Part shown: positions 39,575 to 48,879 of the stretch, piece by piece
Layout of the letters: every line of letters begins with the position of its first letter
How positions within the stretch are numbered: the stretch's first letter is position 1
Assembly: GCA_938041955.1 (NCBI GenBank)
Contig: CALISD010000007.1
Span: forward strand, 1-64,000
Origin: an uncultured Granulosicoccaceae bacterium
GTDB lineage: Bacteria; Pseudomonadota; Gammaproteobacteria; Granulosicoccales; Granulosicoccaceae
Length of the DNA: 64,000 nucleotides
Reading direction: 5' to 3'
The notes under the pieces: model-generated
Database searches by the model: none
What the model saw: the letters and a program-made list of their open reading frames with translations, nothing else
What the model was told of the DNA's origin: nothing
Made by a program: the position numbers and the translations under genes

Positions 39575-40447
39575 TTACTCTTCAACCATGCTGAGGTTGC
39601 AGCGCACACCACTGGGTATTCTCAAGCCTGAATTTGGCATTGATAACAGCACTCCAAAGGTGCCACTTGCTGCATCCGCCACACGATCTACGCTCGTTAC
39701 CACCGCGATGTGTTTTGTGCCTTCCTGGGAAGAGATGTCTAGTGTGATTTCTGCTTTCATGCCCAGCTGAATGGTATCAAGCTGCTCAACCGGTAAAATC
39801 AGCTCAACATGCAGTGGGTCGAGGTTGGCAATGCGATACACAGGTTCCGCTTCAATGTATTCTCCAACGGATTTGTACTGTTCAACAATTACACCGCTGA
39901 TGGGGCTGCGAATTGTTCTTCTTTCAAGCGCCTGGCGAGCGCGTTCTGCTTCAAGCTGAGCTATTCGTCGATTGTCTTCTTCCTGGCGGGCCTGCAGTTG
40001 GGCGATATAAGTTTCAGTTTTCACCTTGTCCATATCTTGTGCCGATATTGTCGACTCATTAAAGAGCTTCTGGTTGCGCTTCTGGGTGCGCATTCCAAAC
40101 GCCGCATTTTCGCGACGCAGGTTGAGACTGGTGTCAATTTCAGCGCGAGCGGTAGCCAGTTCGAGTGTGGCCAGCTCCACTCTTGAGTCAAGCTGTGCGA
40201 CCACTTCGCCTTTTTTGACAAAGTTGTTTCTTTCAAAGAACAGCTGATCAACCAAACCAGGAACGCTGCTACCCAGCTCGACCACATCACTTGGTTCGAT
40301 GAGGCAGTCCATTGTAGTGTCAGCGTCAGCTAGTAGAGAGGTGGCGGAGTCTTGCGCAAAAGCTGAAAACGGAATCAGCGTCAGAGCGGCGATATGTAAA
40401 CTAAAATTCAGTAGTCTCATTTGTTTCTTACCAGCGTTGAACTTCAA
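39575..40447 (-). CDS. HlyD/RND-type periplasmic adaptor (membrane fusion) protein
   Basis: Signal peptide; VVELGSSVPGLVDQLFFERNNFVKKGEVVAQLDS...RRTIRSPISGVIVEQYKSVGEYIE. Confidence 0.85.
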   Translation of the reverse strand: MKFNAGKKQMRLLNFSLHIAALTLIPFSAFAQDSATSLLADADTTMDCLIEPSDVVELGSSVPGLVDQLFFERNNFVKKGEVVAQLDSRVELATLELATARAEIDTSLNLRRENAAFGMRTQKRNQKLFNESTISAQDMDKVKTETYIAQLQARQEEDNRRIAQLEAERARQALERRTIRSPISGVIVEQYKSVGEYIEAEPVYRIANLDPLHVELILPVEQLDTIQLGMKAEITLDISSQEGTKHIAVVTSVDRVADAASGTFGVLLSMPNSGLRIPSGVRCNLSMVEE

Positions 40448-42651
40448 AACGGAAGTTTGTTAAGTAGTAGTTGTTGTGCGCTGCGCAGCCACTGCTTAGC
40501 CAGTGCTTCGCGACCATGATTGACCCGGACAAAGGCTCGTGTTCCCAGTCCGCTTGTAATGCTATGTTCTGGAAGCGCCAAATCGAATTGGAAGACTTTG
40601 TTGATCGCAGTCGTTCCGTTTTGATCTGTACTGTCTACAGCAATCTCTCCACCGCCAGCGGCACCAAGTGCGCGACTTGGGAGAGACAAGCTTCCAGCGG
40701 GAGTTTGTCTTAATATATTTGCTGGCAGTTCCTTGCCGGGTTGTTCGGCCAATCTCACTGACACGTTTCTCACTTCTTTTGCAAACAGCCCTACAGAGGT
40801 TTGCGGCACAACTACGCGGACTATTAGCTCTTCAGGGTTAACCACATAGCCGACTGCTTCACCTTTCTTGATGTATCTGCCTATTACATTGTGTTCGCCC
40901 GGTAAAACAAAGGTCCCGTCGACGGCGCTGGCCAGTGTTTGTGCTGCGCGTTCGGTTTGCAGTTCCTGCCAATCTGCTTCAACGGTAGTCATTTCTTCCT
41001 GGGTTTGTATCGCTTGAGTCGGATCGGAAAATTTCTCTGACTTATGTCGAATCGTGAGTTCCTTGTACTTGGCTGTGAGAACTTTGTCTCTTGCATCAAT
41101 ATCAGGGTTGGTCAAACGCAGTACACTGCTTCCGGCTTCTACATAGTCACCGGGGGTTGAAGTGACTTCGGAGACAAATCCGTCGACTTCAGCATAAATT
41201 TGTGCCTGATCAGGTACCCATACAATGCCTTCGGCATTGGTATATAGAGAAAACGGTATCAACGAAACCACAACTGCGATGGTGGCGGCAATAGCCGCAG
41301 TTCTGCCGATGGGTTGCATACGAAAGCCTGTAATTGATTTATCGATAAGGAGAAAGCGAATGCCACGATAAAGCGGTAAAACGATAAGCAGCGCGAGTGA
41401 CCACAAGGCCAGTGCCACACCGAGTACGAAATATTTGCTCGCCAAAAATATCGCAATGACAAATGTAATGAATACCCGGTAGAGCCAGGCTAACACTCCG
41501 TAGCATGCAAGCCATGGCCATTCCGATGCTTCTGTTACCGGAGACGGCGCATTCTTCAAGCCAAGTATGTATCGCTTCATTAGATACAAAACGTATTTTG
41601 CTGAACGGCTGTATAAGTTGGGGATTTCTATTAGATCTTGCAGGATGTAGTAGCCATCGAATCGCAACAACGGGTTTGCATTAAAGAGTATCGTCGATAC
41701 GCTACCGATCAAAAAAGCGGACAAAGCGGCGTCCTTGATTAACCCTGGTTCGACGAGAGTCCAGATGATTAGAGCGATAGCTGCAAGGAACAGTTCGACA
41801 ATCATGCCGGCTGCACTGACAAGGACACGCTTGTACTTTTCCCGAAAAGCCCAGGCGGCGGTGGCATCTACGTACGGCACAGGCATCAGTACTAACAGCG
41901 TGATACCCATTTCGTGAACTTCCCCGCCCCAGGCTTTCACCGCATAGGCGTGCGCAAATTCATGGAACGCTTTCATTATCGGGAAAAGTGCAATCATCAA
42001 GATGATGTTGCGAGGTGCGAGAATGTCTGCTTTGAGGGTGGTCGTTAGCTCTTGATAGTTCGTTACCAGCAGCATTGCTGCCAGCAAAACAACCAGAGCC
42101 CATATTACTGCACCACCGGTCGAGAAAACCGATCGCACCGATGTAATTGATCTATTGAGAAATTTATCAGGATCGTAAAGCGGAAAACGGATTGCAAGCG
42201 GGTTTAGCAATCTTTTAGTGCGATTGACGCTTTTCTCTGCCTGGTCCCTCTTAAACAATTGTTCTACGTCAGCTGGAAGCCCGGAGCGTAAGGCACCAAT
42301 GCTAAATAGTTGTATAAGTATTGTGAGCAGGTCCTGCCGTGTCGGGCAGTCCTCACCCATCTTGTGATCGATCTGACCATAGATTTCTTCTACTGTTTGA
42401 TCACCATCAAGACGACCGATGAATTCATAGGCGACATCGTTAAAGCGCAGGTGTTTGCCGCGTGCAGAGTCACTTAGTATGTACCAGCGCGCGCCACGGA
42501 ATTCATGCGGATGCGCGTTTACGTGCTTGTGCAGTTGTGGCCTAAGACCCGCGACGTGATTCCATTGTTCTGGAATCTTCTGTTCAGCGAGCTCCGGATC
42601 AACCATGTCCGGTTGTTCTGTGCCTGAATTTGCGATAGAGGAATTCACCAA
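40444..42651 (-). CDS. PqqD-like (RRE) - M50 site-2-type metalloprotease - lipoyl/HlyD-like protein
   Basis: N-term RWYILSDSARGKHLRFNDVAYEFIGRLDGDQTVEEIYGQI (PqqD-like); FHEFAHAYAVKAWGG (HExxH); NPLLRFDGYYILQD (NPxxxxDG); C-term YAEVDGFVSEVTSTPGDYVEAGSSVLRL (lipoyl/HlyD). Confidence 0.85.
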   Translation of the reverse strand: MVNSSIANSGTEQPDMVDPELAEQKIPEQWNHVAGLRPQLHKHVNAHPHEFRGARWYILSDSARGKHLRFNDVAYEFIGRLDGDQTVEEIYGQIDHKMGEDCPTRQDLLTILIQLFSIGALRSGLPADVEQLFKRDQAEKSVNRTKRLLNPLAIRFPLYDPDKFLNRSITSVRSVFSTGGAVIWALVVLLAAMLLVTNYQELTTTLKADILAPRNIILMIALFPIMKAFHEFAHAYAVKAWGGEVHEMGITLLVLMPVPYVDATAAWAFREKYKRVLVSAAGMIVELFLAAIALIIWTLVEPGLIKDAALSAFLIGSVSTILFNANPLLRFDGYYILQDLIEIPNLYSRSAKYVLYLMKRYILGLKNAPSPVTEASEWPWLACYGVLAWLYRVFITFVIAIFLASKYFVLGVALALWSLALLIVLPLYRGIRFLLIDKSITGFRMQPIGRTAAIAATIAVVVSLIPFSLYTNAEGIVWVPDQAQIYAEVDGFVSEVTSTPGDYVEAGSSVLRLTNPDIDARDKVLTAKYKELTIRHKSEKFSDPTQAIQTQEEMTTVEADWQELQTERAAQTLASAVDGTFVLPGEHNVIGRYIKKGEAVGYVVNPEELIVRVVVPQTSVGLFAKEVRNVSVRLAEQPGKELPANILRQTPAGSLSLPSRALGAAGGGEIAVDSTDQNGTTAINKVFQFDLALPEHSITSGLGTRAFVRVNHGREALAKQWLRSAQQLLLNKLPF

Positions 42652-44562
42652 TTACCAACCGATAGACCATAGCCACAATCTGACTCGATCCACAATTTTG
42701 TGAGTCCAGATCCACAGGAGTTTTCTTTTACCCATGTCAATTCTTGCGACCCCTTCCATGCCCGGTCTGAGTTCAGGTGTTGCTTTGTCGAATTCCGCTT
42801 CCACTCGAAAGTAGCTATTCCCTTCACCCGAAATCGCCATGGGATTGACTTGATCAACGGCAAAGTGAATTGGCTCGCCCGGCATCGCAGCAATAACTAC
42901 CTTGCCTTCTTTGCTATTGTCGACGCCCGCCATATCGCGCTCGTTTACCTTAACAATCACTTTATATTCTTCGGCTGGTGCTACTTCAAATAGTATGTCG
43001 CCTATAGCGACCGGAGCACCGAGAGATTGGCTAAGGTCACCACTGGTGACATAGCCGTCGTAAGGGGCTTTTAATTCTGTGCGCGCTATGCGCTCAAGTA
43101 CCAGAGAATGTTCTGCTTCGATTTGCTCAGACTTAGCCCGTAAGATGCTGAGCTCTGTTCGGGCTTTCTTTGCCAGTGCTTCCTGGTAAGCCTTTTTTAT
43201 TTTATTTTCTTCGCTTTGCCACTTTCGCAGCTCGAGTTGCAGTGTTCGATCATCGAGCGTAGCCAACAGTTGACCTTTCTTTACCGAGTCCCCGGCGCGC
43301 ACTTCGGAGGATTTGATGAACCCTGCAATTGGGGCGGCAATAACCTGAGATTGTGCGCCCTCGATGAAGGCCGGCGCTGATACAATATGGTTGCCGTTGA
43401 AAATACCAGCAAGAAAAATAGTGGCCGCAGCAATTGCTGCTACCAGTTTCAATTTAAGATGTTTGGGACCTAGCAAGCTTTGGCAGGTGGCTCGCAACGA
43501 ATCTCTGGCTTTGCTTAGAATCGATCGTTCTTCAAAACGTTTTAATTCAATGATCGGGGCAATTGCGCTTAAGACTGATTCACACCATTGCACAGTGTCC
43601 TGGTCAAATGGGTTGGATTGTGAGCGTTCAAGTGTTATCGCTCCAAACTCACTGCGGCCTTCGAGTGCAAAGGTGGCGATGCTGGAGTTTTCACTGTGGT
43701 GAGACTGCAGGTCTTTGTGTGCCTGGTCTATAACCGATTCTGCATCGGTGATTCTCGGTAGAGTAATTGTGCTGTCTTGATCAAGGCTCTCTTCCATTGC
43801 CGCTTCTATGCGTCGCACCAGTTGTGTGCGCTCGTCAAAACTCGCCAGATGAGAAATACATTCCGCACGAATGACAACCCCTTTTTTCAAACCGATTGTC
43901 ACGCGATCGCAATTTAAACGATCACTTATTCGAGCTGCGACTTCCATACACGCTTTTTGTGAGTTGGAATGCTTCAGCGCTGATGAGATTAATGACTGGG
44001 TGAATGCGCCAGCTTCAATTTGCACACCGTCAGAAATCTGGCTTAATGATTCGAGCCAAAAGCCACCCCATTGGAGGAGCTGGAGTACAACGTTTTGACG
44101 TGATTGCGGTCGAGGTGTCATTAACAGCGCAACGTAGCCAAGTGTTTTTTCACCGTCTTTGACCGGAGTAGCGATGATGTCGCCGAGCCGACCGTTCGAG
44201 TTCCCGAAAGGAATCTCAGTGGTAATTACCGGCTTATTGTTTTCAAAAGCCTGTTGTCCGGCTATCGCGAGTTTGTCTGCACCAACACCGTTTTCAGGGC
44301 GCATGGCCAGCATATTACCGCTCGCGTCGTAGACTACCCCGGTGATCACGTCTGCAATCATTTTGCACTGCCAAACCAACCACTTGTTGGCCAGTTCGCT
44401 GTTAAGGCCTTCCGCACGGACACCCGGTGCCTGAGCATAAGCTTCCTGACCGTCAGCATCATTGCTTGAATCGATCAAATGATCAGAGTGCATCTCGCCG
44501 ACGTTGGCTTGATGCAATTCGTCAGGTGCTTCGGAGGAAATTTGTTCTGCCGCAGCGTTCAT
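42652..44562 (-). CDS. GAF-domain containing HlyD-family adaptor protein
   Basis: Cytoplasmic-type N-terminal half with GAF-like region (ACMEVAARISDRLNCDRVTIGL...), one TM (LKLVAAIAAATIFLAGIF), then IAAPIAGFIKSSEVRAGDSVKKGQLLATLDDRTLQLE...ELKAPYDGYVTSGDLSQSLGAPVAIGDILFEVAP. Confidence 0.85.
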   Translation of the reverse strand: MNAAAEQISSEAPDELHQANVGEMHSDHLIDSSNDADGQEAYAQAPGVRAEGLNSELANKWLVWQCKMIADVITGVVYDASGNMLAMRPENGVGADKLAIAGQQAFENNKPVITTEIPFGNSNGRLGDIIATPVKDGEKTLGYVALLMTPRPQSRQNVVLQLLQWGGFWLESLSQISDGVQIEAGAFTQSLISSALKHSNSQKACMEVAARISDRLNCDRVTIGLKKGVVIRAECISHLASFDERTQLVRRIEAAMEESLDQDSTITLPRITDAESVIDQAHKDLQSHHSENSSIATFALEGRSEFGAITLERSQSNPFDQDTVQWCESVLSAIAPIIELKRFEERSILSKARDSLRATCQSLLGPKHLKLKLVAAIAAATIFLAGIFNGNHIVSAPAFIEGAQSQVIAAPIAGFIKSSEVRAGDSVKKGQLLATLDDRTLQLELRKWQSEENKIKKAYQEALAKKARTELSILRAKSEQIEAEHSLVLERIARTELKAPYDGYVTSGDLSQSLGAPVAIGDILFEVAPAEEYKVIVKVNERDMAGVDNSKEGKVVIAAMPGEPIHFAVDQVNPMAISGEGNSYFRVEAEFDKATPELRPGMEGVARIDMGKRKLLWIWTHKIVDRVRLWLWSIGW

Positions 44563-45116
44563 TCATGAACTCCGAGTACTGAAAATGTGAGTAAACCGAA
44601 TGATGATTCTGTCCTCGATAAGATGTCGTCGCCAAGGGTACGAGAGAGGTGACTTATTAGGGAGAGACAGCAACATCTGATCCAATCAAACGTGGTCTAC
44701 ACTGGCGTTTGTGCAGTGGTTCTCACTAAAGTGATGACCAGTCGACACTAAGAGCTTGTTGCCTGTTATTTGTAATCGCTATGTTGCTCGATGAGTGAGC
44801 GGCGCGCTTTTTTGTGAGCTTTTAATTGCAACAACATCTGCAATTTACAAACCGGCTAGGGGCACCGAGTGCCGGGTGTGGCGATTCTCAGGGTGGTTTT
44901 AGCGCGTGCGCGCCAGATCCATTCGGACAATTGCAAATGGCACACTATTAGATGGGGTTGTTCTAGTGGAAGGAAGACCCTTTTTGTCAGGGCATCGGCG
45001 TGCCAAGGATTTCCTGATTTTCACCATACCTGAAGGACAATTGCCGTACATTAGGGATCGTAAACGGAGCCTTTCTGCCCGTTGAATTTTTTGTGACTGA
45101 TAGATGAGGTGAACAA

Positions 45117-45851
45117 ATGCGGCTAGTAAAACAGTTAGTGCTTGGCGGGGTGTTATTTCTTACCGGTTGTGCCAACAACGCGGAATTGCTTGACGGTTTG
45201 GAAGAAATTGCCGGGCAAGCCATGGGTCAATCGACCGCAGCGTTGACGATCGATGATATTTCCAACGGTCTGAAGCAGGCGCTTTCAGCGGGCACCCAGC
45301 AGGTGGTCAATCAACTTGGTCAAACTGATGGATTTAACGCTGACCCGGTCATCCGCATACCGCTGCCAAGAGCACTGGTGAGTGCAAGAAAGGTGGCAGA
45401 TAAGGTTGGCATGGCGAGTAGTTTTGATTCCCTGGAAACCCGTTTAAATGAGGCGGCAGAGAAGGCGGTGCCGAATGCGCGTAGATTATTTCTCAGTGCG
45501 ATAAGTCAAATGACGCTGGCTGATGCGCGTGGCATATTGCAAGGGCCGGATGACTCTGCGACGCAATTCTTTCGCAGAACGATGGGGAATCAACTAAGCG
45601 ACTCTATGCGACCTATAATAGACAACAGTCTGTCTCAGGTAGGTGCTGTTCGTGGCTTCCAGCAACTGTTGGCAAGTTACCGGCAAATTCCATTTGCACC
45701 GCCTGTCGAGGCTGACCTGACGGCTCACGTGCTCGAAAAAGGGATGCAAGGCATCTGGCACTATATTGCGCTTGAAGAACGGGCTATACGTGAGAATCCG
45801 ATCAAGCGAACCACAGAATTAATGCGTCGGGTTTTCGGGAGTGTCAGCTAG
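45117..45851 (+). CDS. DUF4197 domain lipoprotein
   Basis: Lipobox LTGCANN; ISNGLKQALSAGTQQVVNQLGQTDGFNADPVIRIPLPRALVSARKVADKVGM. Confidence 0.85.
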   Translation: MRLVKQLVLGGVLFLTGCANNAELLDGLEEIAGQAMGQSTAALTIDDISNGLKQALSAGTQQVVNQLGQTDGFNADPVIRIPLPRALVSARKVADKVGMASSFDSLETRLNEAAEKAVPNARRLFLSAISQMTLADARGILQGPDDSATQFFRRTMGNQLSDSMRPIIDNSLSQVGAVRGFQQLLASYRQIPFAPPVEADLTAHVLEKGMQGIWHYIALEERAIRENPIKRTTELMRRVFGSVS

Positions 45852-46030
45852 AGCAAGGCGTGCTAAAGCCTGGTCGTAAACTGCCTTGCGTCGGTTGGTG
45901 CGGGGTCGATCAGCTGTCTTGCATCGACTGTGTTTGCTAAACTACCGAGCTGGTCGCGATCTGCTGTATTGATTGGGGAACGATCAGTTTTCGGGTGCTG
46001 GTAATTTTAATTTCAATGACGGGGGCTCGT

Positions 46031-46225
46031 GTGAGCGTTCACCAAGACAAAGTTTTTTTTAAAGTATTTATCGGGGTGCTGGCTGGTTTGGCACTTTTTA
46101 CGTTCGCAATTGCGATATTGGCCAACATGTTTTCGCCTGACGGTGAGGGCGCACGGGATCCGTTGGTGCAAATGCAGTTAGAGGAACGTTTGATGCCGGT
46201 TGGGAAATCCCGTATTGCTCAGTAA
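46031..46225 (+). CDS. Small single-TM protein paralogous to the N-terminus of the downstream cytochrome
   Basis: VSVHQDKVFFKVFIGVLAGLALFTFAIAILANMFSPDGEGARDPLVQMQLEERLMPVGKSRIAQ; GTG start in frame with the track ORF. Confidence 0.65.
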   Translation: MSVHQDKVFFKVFIGVLAGLALFTFAIAILANMFSPDGEGARDPLVQMQLEERLMPVGKSRIAQ

Positions 46226-46306
46226 GATCATGGCTTAAAGGAGGGTTCGACCTCCCCGGCATGACTTGTGGCTGGAGTTGAAAAATATCTATCATGAGGA
46301 GTGAAG

Positions 46307-46405
46307 TTGGTAGATCACTGGCCTGGTCAACTTATGGTTCCGCAACTGCTTTATCTAACAACGCTCGCCCTGGTATTTACTGTATATCTTTTGATCAATA
46401 AATAA
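46307..46405 (+). CDS. Candidate 32-aa single-TM microprotein
   Basis: TTG start 5 nt after gaggag; translates (M)VDHWPGQLMVPQLLYLTTLALVFTVYLLINK and stops immediately before the downstream cytochrome ORF. Not in the ORF track (too short). Confidence 0.4.
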   Translation: MVDHWPGQLMVPQLLYLTTLALVFTVYLLINK

Positions 46406-46417
46406 GTGGAGAAACTG

Positions 46418-47386
46418 ATGAGTCATAGCGACTCCAACTTCTATAAGTCTTTTGCGTTTGTTCTGGGCGCGTTGGTGCTCTTTACTCTATTTATCGCATT
46501 TATTGCCAATACATTGTCTCCTGCAGCGGGCGATGATCCCCTGGCGATGGCCGAGCAGCAGAAGTTCATATCTCCGGTGGGGCGTTCGCGTGTGAAGGCC
46601 GTTGCGGAGGCAGCTACTAACGCAACGGTGCAGCCGGTGCCTGCAAAGCAAGCGGCAACCACCGAGACTGAAAGTTCCAGTACACCAGATGAGGTTAAAA
46701 CCCCGGTGGCTGAAGAAACGGTTGCTACGACGGAGGCCGCTGCGGCAGTCGAAGATTCAACTGCAGCCACCACAGCAGAGGTGTCTTCACCTGTAGTAAA
46801 TGCGTCTATGAAAGTGAAAGCGACAGTAGCGACGAATTGCGCAGGCTGTCATAACACCGGCCTGCATGGCGCGGCGAAACCGGCTGATGCTGAAGCGTGG
46901 AGCGCCTTGGCAGATAAAGGCATTGACACTCTGACAATGAGCGTCATAAATGGTAAGGGTAAAATGCCTGCTCGAGCGGAGTCGAGTCTGAGTGATGAAG
47001 AAATCAAGCAAGCTGTGCAATTGATGATTTCAAAGGCTACAGGTGCATCTGCGAAGAATGCTTCGGGCATAGCAACGACTGCAACTGTTGCAACAACTGC
47101 AGCGATTGCCGCACCGGCGGTGACAAAAGAGCCAGTGCAAACTGTGGAGATACCTGCTGCAGTTAAGGAGGTTGTCGATACTACCTGTGCAGCGTGTCAT
47201 ATCTCCGGTGTTGCGAATGCGCCTAAGTATGGTGATAAGGAGGCTTGGGCCAAGCGCATGGAGAAGGGGATTGATGCTGTGACCTCCAGTGCGATCACCG
47301 GCATCGGTGCTATGCCGCCACGTGGCGGAAGTGCATTAAATGATGAGCAAATGAAGATCGCCATCGAGTACATGCTTAGTAAGTAA
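46418..47386 (+). CDS. Membrane-anchored di-heme c-type cytochrome (c5-like domains)
   Basis: N-terminal TM, Ala/Thr-rich linker, two CxxCH motifs (CAGCHNTG, CAACHISG) each followed by a c5-like segment. Confidence 0.88.
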   Translation: MSHSDSNFYKSFAFVLGALVLFTLFIAFIANTLSPAAGDDPLAMAEQQKFISPVGRSRVKAVAEAATNATVQPVPAKQAATTETESSSTPDEVKTPVAEETVATTEAAAAVEDSTAATTAEVSSPVVNASMKVKATVATNCAGCHNTGLHGAAKPADAEAWSALADKGIDTLTMSVINGKGKMPARAESSLSDEEIKQAVQLMISKATGASAKNASGIATTATVATTAAIAAPAVTKEPVQTVEIPAAVKEVVDTTCAACHISGVANAPKYGDKEAWAKRMEKGIDAVTSSAITGIGAMPPRGGSALNDEQMKIAIEYMLSK

Positions 47387-47398
47387 AGTGATGTCGTA

Positions 47399-47426
47399 TG
47401 AGTGCGGCGTCAGTTTGTCGCACTCA
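47399..47426. terminator. Hairpin between convergent genes
   Basis: tgagtgcg ... cgcactca, 8-bp perfect stem between two convergent stops; no clear T-run. Confidence 0.4.
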
Positions 47427-48596
47427 CTAGTCTTGCCGAAGCTTGTCATCTGTCGCGATGGGCGTTGGGTAGCGCATTACGATCCAATAGGACGAAATAA
47501 TAAACGTCATAAGCGTCGCCGTCTGCACCGTCATGGACGCTTTCTCTGAAATGACTCCGGCACTTACCGCGACAACGGCTACTAACAGTGAAAATTCACT
47601 GATCTGCCCGAGCCGTACGCCAATCTCGCCAGACATTTTGGCTTTTTCTTTTTCCCGTCTAAGCAGCAGCTTGAATATCAAAGGCTTGGCAATTACTGCG
47701 GTTAGTGCCAATGCGGTAGCAGGGAAAATTACTCCGGATACGCTAGTGATATCAAAGCCTGCTCCGAGTCCGAAGAAAAACATAATCAGGAAAAAATCAC
47801 GCAGGGGCTTTAAGCTTTCTGCGATGTAGCGCGCGATTGGATTGGCTGCAAGCGAAACGCCGGCGATAAACGCGCCAATCTCATGCGATAGCCCGACAGC
47901 GTGTGCGAGCTCAGCGATGCCCAGACACCAGCCGACGGTAGCGAGAAAAATGTACTCGGTAATCTGGTCAAAACGCTGAAATAGTCGGGACAACACGTAT
48001 TTTGAAATAAAGTAGGCGGCGCCTGCGATGGTCGGGAGCAAAATCAGCATGCCGAGTACTTCGAGTATCGCAGAGCCCTGGTGTCCTAATTCATCGAGCA
48101 ATAACAGCGCGACAACAGCAATAATGTCCTGCAGCAACAGGATGCTGACGATGATTTCGCCCATGCGTTGATGGTGCAGCGCGCTGGTGGGAAGAAGCTT
48201 CAGCCCAACGATAGTTGATGAGAACATCATGGTCGTGCCAATCACGGCACTATCTGTCGGTGAGAATCCAAAGGCCATGGAAATCACAAACCCGAGCAGT
48301 GCGAATGTGATGCAACTTAGAAGTGTGACGACCGTTGCCTCGCGCAGCAGGTTTTGCAGGTCTCTCGGTTCCAGGTTTAGGCCGAGTAAAAATAGCAGGA
48401 AGATGATGCCCACATTGGCTATATCTGCCACCAGTGCGGGATCTGGCACCAGGCCCGTTACATGAGGTCCGGCTAACAGGCCGACGGCAATGTAGGCCAC
48501 GAGCAGAGACTGGCGTGCATACAGCGCGACGGTAGCGAGCACAGTCGCGCCAGTGAAAATTAGAAAGATGGTGTAAAGTATGGAGTCTCCGCTCAA
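47427..48596 (-). CDS. Kef-type cation:proton antiporter (CPA2), no TrkA domain
   Basis: LLVAYIAVGLLAGPHVTGLVPD...LFLLGLNLEPRDL...GAFIAGVSLAANPIA. Confidence 0.88.
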   Translation of the reverse strand: MSGDSILYTIFLIFTGATVLATVALYARQSLLVAYIAVGLLAGPHVTGLVPDPALVADIANVGIIFLLFLLGLNLEPRDLQNLLREATVVTLLSCITFALLGFVISMAFGFSPTDSAVIGTTMMFSSTIVGLKLLPTSALHHQRMGEIIVSILLLQDIIAVVALLLLDELGHQGSAILEVLGMLILLPTIAGAAYFISKYVLSRLFQRFDQITEYIFLATVGWCLGIAELAHAVGLSHEIGAFIAGVSLAANPIARYIAESLKPLRDFFLIMFFFGLGAGFDITSVSGVIFPATALALTAVIAKPLIFKLLLRREKEKAKMSGEIGVRLGQISEFSLLVAVVAVSAGVISEKASMTVQTATLMTFIISSYWIVMRYPTPIATDDKLRQD

Positions 48597-48879
48597 AGCG
48601 GCAGGCCTTTTTTACAATTTGCTGGGTCATTCACTGAAAGGGTAGTCTCTGTCGATCTTAGTGGCAGGCGCCGGCTATGCCGATGTAAAGGATGTCAGGT
48701 AAGTGTAGAGAGTAAATTGCCGTGTGTCGTTGACCATATGGCGAGGGTGCTGTCGGTAAGATCACCCGCGTGACCGAATAATCGGTTAAAATATCGTCCC
48801 GACGGATGCTGTTGAGTTGTAGCATTCAAGTCTCCCAAAGCCTGGTGACAGGTCCCTTAAATTTTACAGTTCGAATCCT

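Noticed and set aside
44563-45116. Search for a RiPP-like precursor peptide upstream of the RRE-M50 operon
   Set aside because: Only very short or antisense ORFs without good RBS were seen; none supportable.
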